Of a DNA stretch of 64,000 nucleotides, positions 12,901-24,222 are shown in pieces (within the stretch, counting starts at the first letter, position 1; each line of letters starts with the position of its first letter). The notes beneath the pieces were generated by a model. It was not told the origin of the DNA. It worked only from the letters and a program-made list of their open reading frames with translations, and did not search any database. The DNA is from Sipunculus nudus. Lineage: Eukaryota > Annelida > Sipuncula > Golfingiida > Sipunculidae. Both the position numbers and the translations under genes were made by a program. The stretch covers positions 31,889,176 through 31,953,175 of the forward strand of contig CM049311.1 in assembly GCA_026874595.1 (NCBI GenBank), written 5' to 3'.

Positions 12901-14496
12901 AGAACTAGTATCTAGTTAATTTGAACCAAGTAGCAAGTACTGAGGTCAAACATGAGGACTTGAGTACTTGTGTATGTACACACTGATCTACAGATTACTG
13001 TAAATTTTTCATGCATCCATGTTCATTCATTATCATAGGCCTTTCACACCTATTCTGGCTTTGTTCTAGTGAATAAAATGGAAATGATGATAACAGATGA
13101 CGTTTTTTTTCTATAGAAGAACTTATACATATTAAATACATTTTTAGAAGGGCACTTTTTAAGAAAGTGCTTGTTGATATCTTCACAGTCTTGTCACAGC
13201 AACAGGTACCCATGTCCAAGTCATGTAATGCTTCCCAGTATGAATAAAAATTTATGTTTGCTATGCACTTCCAGAAAGCAGCATGGCTGAACAGAAAAGT
13301 GTTTTTTAACCAGTTAAGAATATCTTTGTTTCTGGACAGCTTGGACATTCTTACTGTTATTCTTATACATATTTCCACCAGTGATAGATAGAAATGTCTA
13401 TTTTGGTAAAATTTTATACCATGAATTTAAACGTTTTGTTAAACCACTGACCTTCTTTTTAATATGCTTCCTGCATACTTTCACAGAATGAAGTGTTTTG
13501 ACTTACCTCCCTCTCTCTCCTGCAGCAGATATGGCCTCTTGAGCTAGCACTGTAGCAGTTTCCTCATCATACCAGAATTGACTCAGTTGCTGTTCACAAA
13601 ATACAGAAAACAACTTCCTCAGCTAAATCTTACACACTTCTAAAGCCATAGCACATTAATATAGGTCACAGTGACCTATTTTGGGATTTGCCAGGAAAAT
13701 TTACCATAACCTTTTGGGATATCGCATTTGGACCTGCATATATCTTATGACTTTTGCCCTGCTAAGCATGCCCTGCTAAGCATCACACACTGATAGTTGT
13801 AGCCTTATAATCTTAACAGGAATGCCATGGGTCTTATATTCCCTCTGTGCAAAACTGTGCACGATAGTGGTTACAGTAACAATGAAATATAATACAGTGA
13901 AACCATTTCAGCTGAGCTGAAAGTGACTCAATTGCTGTTTTGGTTTGTAACATTCACAATTAGATTAAAAAACTGACTGTAAATATGTTAACATGGATTC
14001 ATAAAGTAGAAGAAGTGATCATTTTGAATATGGTCTGTGACAAAAAAGAGCTGCATCCCAGCCCTGTATATTGTCTTTTTTTTTCATTTTCTTTGGTGGA
14101 GGTAAAAAAGAGCAGCAAAATTTGTCATCTTTTTGTTTCTTATGGAAAAAGCAGAAGTAATACTTGTGTATTGTTGTCTGCCCATCTCTGTTTTCATATC
14201 TTGTCTTTGTGCTAATGCTTTAAATTAAACATGTCACATTTTAAAAATAAATTTAAGTTGTTCAATATTAACATACAGAACAATTATTTTATTCTTTGTT
14301 TGTGGTGAGGACATCTAGATGGGAAACGAATAAATATAAACCTATAAGCAGAAGTATCACCAACCCAGTCCTCCTGAGGCATCTCACCGGTGTCCATCTC
14401 CTTCATTGCCAAGTTCTTCTGGTCAGTGTAGAATTCTTGTAGTGCTGCCAGGGTGTGAGCTGACAACTGTGGCTTATCATCATCAGAGTCCACCAT
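6909..14496 (-). CDS. EEF1AKMT1: EEF1A lysine methyltransferase 1 (N6AMT2 family)
   Basis: SAM-dependent methyltransferase of the family that methylates a lysine of elongation factor eEF1A. Exons on the minus strand are 14365-14496 (start ATG at 14496), 13507-13589, 12240-12517 and 6909-7051 (stop TGA at 6909-6911). Phases join perfectly to give 211 residues; the human protein is about 214. Residues 1-44 carry the conserved PQLSAHTLAALQEFY start, residues 45-72 QLSQFWYDEETATVLAQEA, and about 73-165 the Rossmann core with the substrate motif DPPF at 136-139, where vertebrates have DPPY. The last exon gives the hallmark NLANEFRCYANY. The last intron is 5.2 kb and holds a Helentron-like element plus a retrotransposon remnant; the second-last holds a tRNA-derived SINE. 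A TTTCAG acceptor just upstream of the ATG suggests a further noncoding 5' exon. The gene converges on eIF1A. Confidence 0.95.
8380..9333 (+). pseudogene. Decayed non-LTR retrotransposon, C-terminal reverse transcriptase remnant
   Basis: An open frame at 8436-8999 encodes reverse-transcriptase-like sequence: LLKRLTNKGIGCYIGNYFAGAVGY at the N-terminus, then YLVNT and LFHSYCCSFYGCQTWLL typical of the RT thumb and downstream region of CR1/jockey-like elements. After GAVGY the expected YADD catalytic stretch is missing and the frame jumps to VLNGVALDW, which suggests an internal deletion. A TGA near 8997 breaks the frame, which reopens to 9221 (LLSELIECKDGICTSHLT). It ends with AATAAAG plus a short (AT)n tail at about 9333, where the interrupted tandem unit of the host element resumes. 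A dead, nested copy. Confidence 0.7.
9334..10228 (+). repeat. Tandem ~335-bp units inside element A
   Basis: Three related units start near 9334, 9671 and 10004, each with the order GTTCAGATACTTCAGCTTTTGT, TTTCCATTATTCTG, GATATGGGTAAC, AGGTTTCCATG and GATTTGTGCCC. The third unit carries a poly-G run just after ATTCTG. The same unit, in opposite orientation, makes the array at 42048-43790. Confidence 0.8.
12648..12725 (-). repeat. tRNA-derived SINE head
   Basis: On the minus strand there is a tRNA-like sequence with a perfect box A (TAGCCTAGTGG) followed by TTAAGGCATTGGACTTC and a near-consensus box B (GGTTCAAACCC). It resembles the tRNA-Leu-type 5' part of invertebrate SINEs. The sequence lacks an intact acceptor pairing and sits in an intron of EEF1AKMT1, so it is a SINE or tRNA pseudogene and not a working tRNA. 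The SINE body boundaries are not clear. Confidence 0.6.
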
Positions 14497-15223
14497 TTTC
14501 CTCTGTCAGCTGAAAGTCAAGCAACCATTAGATAATGTACCACAGAAACCAGGAGTAGTGTTTCAGTATGCAAACGTCAAACCTCCATATTATGCATTTT
14601 ATAAGAATTTACATTTAATGTGTGTCAAATATGCAAAATATGCTGGAACATACATACTTGTAAAACATTTCAAAGGGCTTCAACTGTACGTTCTCTTGAT
14701 TTTGATAATATGTTATGACCATTTAATTCTTAATTTAAACTACATAGCTTAAAAATGAAAGTGTATCTTTCAAACATGTGCCTTCATACATGCAGTATAA
14801 ATGCTCTGCATTTTATTTGTGAAACAAGTAGAATAAAACATTTACATCAAAGACAGTTATTGAAATGTACAGCATTAAACGGTACTTTACTAATGCCTGA
14901 CAAATCATTTTAAGACAGGTACTATACTAAAATAAGAAAATGTCATCTTTAATTATAGTTCAGCTGTATTTGTTTGTAGCAGGTGCAGCTGACATAAACA
15001 TGTTGTATAATAATAATAATCTAACCACCACAACTGGAAAAAGAACATGTCAACAGACAAATATCACTGATATGACACTGATTAATCACCCATCACTAAT
15101 TAATAAACTAAGTACCAGTACTTGACTTCTTGTAATTAATTAGTAATTAAATACAGCACCCGCTGTGTCTCTATGATATATTCTGTTTCAGAATATTCCT
15201 TTCACTATAGTGGTAAAATGCTG
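14497..15223. other. Upstream flank of EEF1AKMT1, no gene seen
   Basis: AT-rich sequence with short AAT runs near 15009. No coding exon or element boundary can be supported. It may hold the 5' leader intron of EEF1AKMT1. Confidence 0.4.
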
Positions 15224-15238
15224 GGCTCTGATATACCA

Positions 15239-16650
15239 GAACAGAACAAAACTTTATTCAGGAAAAAGGCCTCAGGCCCAAAGTTCCAAATATTTCAATA
15301 AACATTCAATTTAAACAAGTACATCAATCCAATGGAAGGTAGTAGTCTTATATTTTCTAGTAAACTGCCATTAACACAAGTAACAGAACTGCAAACCTAC
15401 ATATACTATTAATTTGTTTTGCCATCATCTGTGAGTATAAACATGATGACATTTCAATAAACAGTCAGTTCAAAAATTACAACAATATAATGTAATGTAA
15501 AAGTCTTAAAATGACGTGCCATAAACACATGTAACATTATTGCACACCTAAGTACACAATGAATCTATTATGCTATCAACAGTGAGTACCGTTTAAAATA
15601 CATAATTCAACCATCTATCATTTTCCGTCTCCTCAAAAACGAGTTAAACACATATGCAGCAACTTTTGATATTTCAAATGGATTTATCTAAATTAAATAA
15701 TTTTATAAAATTTTGTTCACTTGGATAATGCAAGTCTTGTCTAATATATTTTAACCTCAAATCGTGATATAATTTACACTCTTGCATAAAGGTAGCTTTA
15801 TCCTCAACAATATTGAATCCATAGCATAAACAATATTTACAGATCCTCTCTTCACGAGAAATGTTATTTTGGCGGCCCATTTCTATAGCTAAATCATGAT
15901 TTGAACATCGAAGTTTAGCAAGTGCTGTACGGTGTTGTTTATTTGGGATACAATCAACATATTTTTCTAGAGTGAGCATAGATTTAAAAGTACCATAATA
16001 GTAGAGTTTACTGCACAATTCAATATCACCATGCCAATTTTGAATGGCCATATCTTTTATTCTCATTTCAACTTCTTTCATAAAATAATTCACATCTCCA
16101 ATGTACTGTGCCATCCAAACATATCCAAAACCAGACTGGAACAACAATGTTCCTACTTATGATACCCAATTTGATTTACCACTGTTGTCTAAATTCATCA
16201 ACATATTGTACACCTGTTTCTGATATCTATGTTCTGGCATATGCAAAAGTTTAATCCAATACTTAATACAACGCAGTAAGCAAGTTACAAACAAAGGAAA
16301 TCTGCCACATTCTCCTAATGCTGCTGCATTTGGAGTATTCTGACCTACATTTAAAATGTGTTTGCAGAATTTGTACTGTACTCTCTCTATTGTTTCTGAT
16401 TTTTAAAAAAAAACCATAACTCACATCCATATGTTAGTATTAGCACTACCATTTGATCAAACAAATAAAAGAGATGTTTTGTACTTACATATTTACACTT
16501 TTTGCTGAATGTTTTAATCATGCATACAGCTTTGTTTGCTTGTCAAACCTGCTGTTTTTGTATTTTTGACCAAGACAATTTTGTGGAGTAAATAATACCA
16601 AGATATTTGTGGTATGGAACCACTTCTAACTGTTTACCTTTTATTTAAAA
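15239..16650 (-). mobile_element. 5'-truncated non-LTR retrotransposon with 15-bp target duplication
   Basis: The element is bracketed by the exact duplication GGCTCTGATATACCA at 15224-15238 and 16651-16665. Its minus-strand frame at 15674-16147 encodes the C-terminal region that follows the RT domain in many invertebrate non-LTR elements: LCSKLYYYGTFKS, EKYVDCIPNK, AKLRCSNHDLAIEMGR, REERICKYC and ECKLYHDLR. The 3' end (left side) has AATAAAG followed by TTTTGTTCTGTTC, a simple tail. No RT catalytic core remains, so the copy is 5'-truncated and inactive. The perfect target duplication suggests a fairly recent insertion. Confidence 0.85.
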
Positions 16651-17464
16651 GGCTCTGATATACCAACTGAAAGGAAAGTCCTGTGGACAGTATTCTTATA
16701 TATGCATCCAACATGTGAAAACAGGAACCCCCATTATACAATTAGTGAAACAAGGTGATGTAGGAACATTTTTTGGAAAAAAATCTAAAGCTGTCTGTAG
16801 GAAACCAGGATTGAGAGTCCTCATTCCTTTGAATTCATGAACACAATACAGAGGCTGGACATAAGATAAATCATTAAAGGTATGTAACTTTTGCTAATAT
16901 CACTAAGATTTAATAAATTTCCTAATATGTCTGTTTGAATGGAATCAAGAAAGCACTCGGAGATCACATACCTCAACCATCATTCTGGATCACAAGATAT
17001 GGAATATTACTATGATCCTGATAAAACTTTAGTGTGTGGTACAAAACTCTGGAAAAATTCAAAATATAATATAGATCCAAGCTGAGAGAAACATGTGCAG
17101 TCGTTAAGCAACTCAGTGGTTGTATCACTGGTCAGCCCTGCCTGCCAGACCAAAGGCAGCTCTAATCTGGTCAGATTACATGTGGGGGGCATTTCCACAT
17201 TGTTAAGAAATTTGCTTTACTCTAACACCAGTTGGTGAAAGATGAAAGTCTAACCTCTCGTTATTGTAAATAACCATTTAAACATTCCCCGTATTTGGAT
17301 GGCAATCCAGAATACCGCCAACAGTTTTTGGGTTGTCTCTTGGGTGTTACCCTAACCCATCACAAATTTTCTTTAAAATATGGTGAATGAAGTGTTAGAA
17401 ATTTCCAACAAGCAAATCAACTAATGGCAGCAAATTCATTTACCTCATGATGAAAGTTAAATTG

Positions 17465-17684
17465 CAGTGGTGGATACGGGGGGGGGGGGGGGGGGAGGTC
17501 AAGAGGGTTCTTGACCCCTCCCTCCTTTTTATTGTGGAGCCCAATTCTGAAACCCTATATTTAGGGTTTCAAACCAAGTTTTGCGACCCTGATCCCCTCC
17601 TTCTTAACAAGAGGACCTTTTTCTAGATTTCCTTTCAGTCTTCCTACGACGTGACCCTCCACTAAAATCCTGGATCCGCCCCTG
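17465..17684. mobile_element. Short MITE-like repeat with CAGGGGCGGATCC terminus
   Basis: The right end reads, inverted, CAGGGGCGGATCCAGGATTT; the left end reads CAGTGGTGGATAC and then an 18-bp G run (17478-17495). The termini match at about 10 of 13 positions, and the interior is 220 bp in total with no ORF. CAGGG-type ends are typical of hAT MITEs, but no matching 8-bp flanking duplication is visible, so the left end may be eroded. Related fragments lie at 21535-21665. Confidence 0.5.
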
Positions 17685-17929
17685 AACCGTCATGTCAAGT
17701 AAACTATGAGTCTATGTTACTATGTATTCGATTAGTCTTATTAAGTCAAGACGACCATATTCACGGACACACAGACACATGCACACCCTCCCACACATCT
17801 TTCGCAGGACGGGCGGTGATTTGTTCCCGTTAAAAGTTATATTCAATATTCATATGACTGTGTCCATCTTAATACCAGACTTACTTTAGATATCAACCAG
17901 AGCTTGATGCAGTGAAGTATATCTAAAGT

Positions 17930-18244
17930 CATTCGCCGTGATTTCACATGTCGACAGCAGCACTCGTGTTGGGGAATCCCCTTACGGAATCCCTGCCTAC
18001 GTCATTTGCTTGACGCCACCTCAGCGGAGATCGTATTAACTCGTTTGTTTAAGTGTTAATGATAAGGAATCATATCAAACCGAGATAACCTTATAGAATT
18101 TCTGAGGGTTCATATCCTCCATTAATTACAATAAATGTAAATTTTTAATAATCGTTATTAATGGGAACTAATATGGGTATTGTTCTAAAATGACGTCACA
18201 CGGGGATTTCCCAGGATTCCCTTCGATACCACTTTATTTGGCGA
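17930..18244 (+). promoter_or_regulatory. Promoter-like patch with CRE palindrome
   Basis: A locally CpG-richer stretch (CATTCGCCGTG, CTACGTCATTTGCTTGACG, CCCTTACGG) upstream of the isolated coding exon at 18245. It contains an exact TGACGTCA at 18191-18198, the CREB/ATF palindrome, about 50 bp before the ATG. It could drive the exon at 18245 and possibly a divergent leader of EEF1AKMT1. Inferred from composition and motif only. Confidence 0.35.
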
Positions 18245-18331
18245 ATGGCTGCAGCAGTGACTGATGAAGCCAGCACGTTGCTGCCCAACACGGTGGATCT
18301 GGATCACAACAGAGTGACGCGTTACAATGAG
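18245..18331 (+). CDS. Isolated first coding exon, gene not identified
   Basis: ATG followed by 28 codons (MAAAVTDEASTLLPNTVDLD, then HNRVTRYNE) ending at a good donor (GAG|GTATGA) in phase 0. The translation looks like a genuine N-terminus, but I do not recognise it and find no following exon in the next 15 kb. If spliced to the first MATCAP exon at 33788 it would read 13 more codons and stop at 33829, before the MATCAP ATG. In that case it would be an upstream ORF in a long 5' leader. It could also be the start of an unrelated gene or a lost one. Confidence 0.35.
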
Positions 18332-18859
18332 GTATGATCACTTCAATTTCTATGCCCTTTATTACCAGAGTAATTATATTAATCCGGTTAAAATGACTGA
18401 ACCGTTGGTTTGGTTGTTTTGGCGCCCCGGCATATTTCTGTTGCAGACACGCGTGCGATCTGCCCGGGGCGATAGTTCGCGGTACTTTTAAAAGAAGCCC
18501 AATGGGAGATCTGTGGTCACGTTTAGGGTTCCCATGGCAATAGGATGAATAGCTGTTTTTCGATCAGACTGATATCACTTGCTTAAGAAAATCAATTTGA
18601 AAATCGCAAAATCAATCTGAAAGTGTAGGCCTAACGAATCGACACTTCTGACTGATCGAATTCACGTTAGGCTTATGTATATATAGGCCCGGTTATAACT
18701 ATTAGTAATAGCCTACAGATAAAAAAATAAAACACCAATTTTGTGATATTTTTATTTTAAAGCTTTTGCTAATTGTCTTTCACATTTGTAAGCTATATTA
18801 TGACACATTCTGGTTATTGCATTTTAATCTAGATTAAGTTTTATTCAGCACTATAGGCC

Positions 18860-18990
18860 TAATCTTAACATGGTGGATAATAATAATAATAGGCCTAATA
18901 GTAATAATAATTTTAATAATAATAGTAATAACAATAATAATGTTGTCATAATAGTAATGTTGCAGTAGTTATTAATTATTATTAATGGTG

Positions 18991-19049
<59 letters not shown>

Positions 19050-19080
19050 AATATTATTATTATTATAACTATTATAAATA
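18860..19080. repeat. ATT/AAT microsatellite region
   Basis: Degenerate AAT repeats give way to a long pure (ATT)n tract at about 18988-19057. No gene. Confidence 0.9.
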
Positions 19081-21534
19081 AACCCCTAGCAGGCCTGCCA
19101 AATCATTCTTTAATAAAAATATCACTCTTTTTGGATGATTTACTGAAATGACGCTTCATTATTCTTTCTTCACCTTTTTATTTTAGCAGCACTTTTCCTC
19201 CCCCTCCCCCTCCCCCACCCCTCTTTTTCAGGGAAAAAAAATCCGATGTATGTTAATTCTCTCATTATGCTGTAAGAGTCCAATTAGAACAAGAATGGGA
19301 CACTTCGCAATTTGTATGTGTGCATATGTCGAACATGTGTCACAACATGTAAAATTGCCCTTAGGGTCTATATAGATATCTTCATGCAGGGGGATGTGCA
19401 CCATGTATGTTTCTGACTTTGTGAGCAATACAGGCCTATATATTCACACACACGTAGTATGCGAAACACATCTTTGTTCAGTCCGTGATAAAAAAATTAG
19501 TTATTGCAGTTTATTTTAATTTTTTTCACTCTTTTTTTCAAAGAAGGTTACATTTTTTTATCAAAGCACGTACTCTTCATTTTCGGTCATTAACCTTTGG
19601 CAGGCCTGCCCAGTGACGTCATGTATTCGTGCTGCTTTGACAAAGGCCTATAGCTATTTGACGCAGCATTCACTAAATTTTAACTCTGGCATGCACGACG
19701 CATGCATTGCTTTTCTTCACGATAGTACACTAGAAGAAATTATTCTTAGTATATATATTACTGTACGTCATAACACATAGCTATATATATACATTGTGAT
19801 ACATATCCATCTGGACAGAATTTTCGGACTTTGGCCCAGTGGCTTCAATTATCTTCATAGGTGCATGGAGGCATGACTCAAAGGGGTAGGTTGGGGCAAC
19901 ATTTTTTTGTAAACCTATATGAATACTGAAATATCTCATTGTTTCATCAATATATATTTGAGATATTAATTACAACCAAGTATAAGATTTTAAAATTATA
20001 TGTTGAAACAAAAAGGCAGAAATGTAACCAAAGTCTCATTTATATAAAATTTTATTGATATATTTTATTTCCAGTATTTAAAACCTATATATTAATCTTA
20101 ATATCTGAATATCAGATTGGATGATAACGTTTATCATCTCCCCTTCCGAAAGTGTCGGCAGGGTATATACCCCCCCCCCCCCCCCCTTGTACTGACGCCC
20201 CTGCTCTGGCCGTAACCGAATGTCACGACATATACTTCAGTCACTCCTACCATATCAGTATAAATAATTATTTTTTCCGTTTTTATTATTAGTTATTAAA
20301 TTGAGTAATGACAGTGGTAGTCATTCAAACAGACTATACACATGAGAGTTCCTTTAATTTTTTCACGTATAACTGTTGCAATGGCCATGCATATAAGGTA
20401 TAGAGACATATAAGACCGTAAATCCAGAAATGTTAAAAGATGCATGCGATATTCCCATTTTTAGGCTCGTTTAATCGACACCAAAGGGTGTTTTCAACAT
20501 TCATGTTTATATATTGCATCATTATTATCATCTCATATAATCTGTACAAAAAAGGGCTGATAGCGGGGAAAACATAGATTAAATTATTAATTTGCGAGTT
20601 ATTGCAATGACGTCATAATGCAATATATGCCATATACCCCTGCAGCGCCAACGGTCTCTTCATTTATGAAGTGTTCTTATCTGCTGAGCAAATGTCAAGT
20701 CCACGAATAAACCACGCGTCAATAGAGAAACATAAGATTTAATGCAGGCAGTAATAAACCACGCGTCAATAGAGAAACATAAGATTTAATGCAGGCAGTG
20801 GATGCTACAAATATCTATTATTTGTATAACCCTTGTTTATCAATTTTATTTTGCATAAGAGCTTATTGAATCCGGGTGACCCAGCGAATTCTAAATTGAA
20901 AAATCAAATTGGATGTGGAAATTTTTGTCGTGAGTTATGTAGCATGCTATATATAAGGTGCGACAGTTTGGATGAAAAGTTTGAATGACACATGGAAACA
21001 GGCTCACCAAGTTATTCCTGGAGGAACTTGTACAACTGAAAAATAATATGCTGGTATTAAATTGAATTCCCCTAAACAGTTGCTGCATCCACGAGTAATT
21101 AACAATTGTTTCATATTTGTCATGTCTATACGGGCTGAAAACATCACGGGCTGAAACAAATTAGCAAAAAGTTTGAAATCAGTCCTGGATTAAAGAATAA
21201 GCGCATATAATACAGCGTTTCCGATTGTGTTAATACTTTGAGAAAAAAAGTTTTAAATTTAGGCATATTTTGCAAATAAAAAAATAAAGGAACACACGCT
21301 TTATGACTTTTCTTGCAAATGTGTATGTTCAGGCAAGATTACATTATTAATATATAACATTGACGCTATTTTAGTTGTTTCGTTTCTTTAAATAATCCAG
21401 TTATAAAAAAAAAATATGAATTAATCTAAGCAATATGCATGTAGGGCATGTAGGATATAGTTAAAATATTCCATTTCCAGGTCAATCCGTTAAATTGATT
21501 CCATAAAGACACTACTATTCTTATTCATTTATAT
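19081..21534. other. Intergenic stretch, no gene seen
   Basis: AT-rich sequence with no supportable exon. Notable small items are two more exact TGACGTCA palindromes at 19614-19621 and 20608-20615, a 17-bp C run at 20170-20186, and a 47-bp tandem duplication at 20706-20799. Confidence 0.4.
20706..20799. repeat. Exact 47-bp tandem duplication
   Basis: The 47-bp unit beginning AATAAACCACGCGTCAATAG occurs twice, head to tail, at 20706-20752 and 20753-20799, with no difference visible. It is probably a recent slippage or unequal-exchange event. Confidence 0.95.
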
Positions 21535-21980
21535 CAGGGGCACATCCAGGATTTGGGAAAAGGAGGGGTCCAACTCAGGAAGACTAACGACAAAACCTGA
21601 AAAAAAGGTCCGCAAGTCCAGAAGAGGGGGGGGGGGGGGGGGGGGTCCAGGCCGCAAAAATTGCTCTTAAACTCTTAAAAAGAGGTTGCGGCGCCTAATT
21701 TTTTTAAACTTGCAGGATGACAACTTGAAAAATATCTAAACATTAGGCCTACATTATATCATTAGACAAGCGAGATTTCTGTATAAATATCTGAAATTCC
21801 AGGAAATTTAATTCTTATTCATACCAGTTCATCTAAGAGTCATACGACCTTTCAATTCAATATTAAGAAATAACCGTATACAGGTCTTCCATATAGGCCT
21901 ACTGTAATTTTCCCAAATATTCACCATGAAAGTCCAGAAGAGGGGGGGGGGGGGTCCAGGCCGCAAAAATTGGTTCTTCA
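21535..21980. mobile_element. MITE fragment with CAGGGGC terminus and duplicated poly-G block
   Basis: CAGGGGCACATCCAGGATTT at 21535 matches the terminus of the repeat ending at 17684. A block reading GTCCAGAAGAGG, poly-G, then GTCCAGGCCGCAAAAATTG occurs twice (about 21615-21662 and 21931-21980), with G runs of 20 and about 13. No matching right terminus is found, so this is a rearranged fragment. Confidence 0.45.
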
Positions 21981-23514
21981 CCACTGATAACTCAATAGGC
22001 AGTGCCAGCCTCAGGGCTTGGTCCAATTATTAACAAAAAGTATCTGCACTTGTTATGCACGAAGGAGTATTTATTAACTGGTTCGCAGGTGTACCCGATA
22101 TCCGTACTGGATGGCTGAAACCGTCAGGTATCAAAAGACCAGAGGAGGCCATGACCTCGTTTTCTCTGCTTGTAATAGCAGGGTCACATGCAATGCGTTT
22201 GCATGTCGAGTAAGCATAAAGCACCCCGCTACAAGAGGCTATGGGCAGGTTTCTTTATTTTTTTATATCCATGGTAAAAATAATATTTGTTTGCCCACAC
22301 GTTGTGTAAATGTTTTTTGATCGGCCTCGTGCATGGCCAGTCCATCCATGGTGGCAAACTAGTTCGCTCTCGCTCTCTGACTCTCAGTCTTTCTCTTCCC
22401 TGTATCTCATTTATTACTTTGACAGTTTCCCATTAACACAGTGGGACATTTTCTTCGTTTAATACCAATTATTTTAAGGGAACAGTCATGAAATGCGATA
22501 AAATATTTGTACCCCAATCGCCTGAACTTCAAATGATACTTAAACATTTGATATACTAAGTATTGACGTTATTGATCTCTGTAACAAAACAAAAACAAAG
22601 CAAACGGTTAGTTGATCTATACATGAGAGAGAGAGAGAGTATGTTGAATAAGAACAGGTAATCAATTATAAAGTGATGATTGAAATATCTCAAGGTGAAA
22701 ATATATACCCCTGAAAGTTCAAAGCAACTTGTAAGTTTAATTAGTATATATACTATATAATGAGTGTGTCAAATGAATGTCAATATTGTCCGTTTGTGTT
22801 CCATTAAAGAAATTGGGGGAAAAAACTATAAACTTTGTTTCATCCTTTCATGTCCAACTATTTTTTGCTATAAAAAAATTATCAATTATTAAAAAAAAAA
22901 TGGCAATATAGGGTAGAAGTTTTATGTACCTTATTTTCAACCAGGGAAATAAACAACTACCTCACATTATTCAAAAAACAGAGTTACTGTAAAATATGAG
23001 AACACATTTTACAACACATCAGTTGCACTTATGGCAGTCACTGCAAAAAAAATAGCTTCAGTTGACAGCGGTTGAGTATAAAAAAATAAGGTTGAGAAAT
23101 ATAAACTGAAGAATTATTTTAAAATTCTTGATTGCCATATTATAGGTTAATTGTCACCTCCATAGCTCTCTAGGAAATCTAGGATTTTAAGAAAATTCTC
23201 TCTAAAAAACAGATGGACACAGGTTGGTGGAACAGAGTATAGTAAAATATAAAGGTGTTTTGATCCCTGCATTACTGTGCGCTTGGACTGTACCTTTACA
23301 GTTGTGATTTCAACAGTTTTATATAATAAACTACTTTCTGCCCTGTACCTATCCATGCGTGTGTGTCTGACAGAGCTAGTATAGTGTGTGGCTGTTTTTG
23401 GTATGTTGCGGTAGAGTTTCGTAATATAAGATGTCGTAGAGGGTATAATTAGTATAATTAGTATAATTAGATCGCATTGACATGAAATGATTAAGTTTGA
23501 ATGTAGTAATGTAA
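21981..23514. other. Intergenic stretch, no gene seen
   Basis: No supportable exon. Contains a short (GA)n run near 22626 and a triple TATAATTAG repeat near 23448-23470. Confidence 0.35.
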
Positions 23515-23913
23515 TTCGTAATCATACCTGGGGTCAATTCTGAATTGAATTGGAACTGAGTTGGAATTGAAGGGGAAACTTAATGAATTGGAATTGAATT
23601 GAAGGTTCCATATTGAATTGATCTGTATTGATGAACAAAAGTTATAGATCTCATATTTTGTGTCACTCACTGGAAGTTGCTCAAGGTCAGTTTGAAGATA
23701 AACCAATCAGTATTTGGTTAAAGTCAAACACAAATGCCGCTCACGGGTGACCCAAGGAACATCATATAACAGATTAAATGTTTCTTAATCACTGTTCCTG
23801 AATTGTTTGTATCATTAGTTTTAGCACAACAGAGATGGGGTAATATTAATATAATAATATGACATGTAGTTATTGAAATTTTCAGCTTTTCAAAGTAATA
23901 TTAATATAATAGA

Positions 23914-24222
23914 CAGGGTTATAGTTAGACAAATTTGAGTGCCAGCAAAATTTACGGGCATTGGCGAAGCAAGCGGGGGTGGTCTCGGCAGGGGTCCAGG
24001 GGCCCGCCTTGTTCTATGTGTTATAACTATTTTTTAATTATTATTTTGGCTCTCGATTGATTATTTTGAGAAACATACGTATGAGGTACACGTTTAATTC
24101 AGTTTGGGGTAATAATTTAATAAATAACCAAAGTTTCATTGCAAATGTTAGCTTTGTGCCGGCCGGCAGGAGCCCGTCCCAGCTTCCACCGACCAGCGCC
24201 GACCGGCGTGGTTATAACCCTG
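23914..24222. mobile_element. hAT-type MITE, 309 bp, nested, with 8-bp target duplication
   Basis: Begins CAGGGTTATA and ends TATAACCCTG, a perfect 10-bp inverted repeat, and is flanked by the exact duplication ATAATAGA (23906-23913 and 24223-24230). It lies inside the 2.4-kb element at 23523-25898, so it inserted later. The interior is GC-richer with no ORF of note. Confidence 0.88.

Noticed and set aside
273-14496. eIF1A and EEF1AKMT1 as a functional enzyme-substrate pair
   Set aside because: EEF1AKMT1 modifies eEF1A, an elongation factor, not eIF1A; the similar names and adjacency do not indicate a link.
17465-17684. Proven hAT insertion
   Set aside because: The ends are hAT-like but no matching 8-bp flanking duplication is visible, so it was kept just as a MITE-like repeat.
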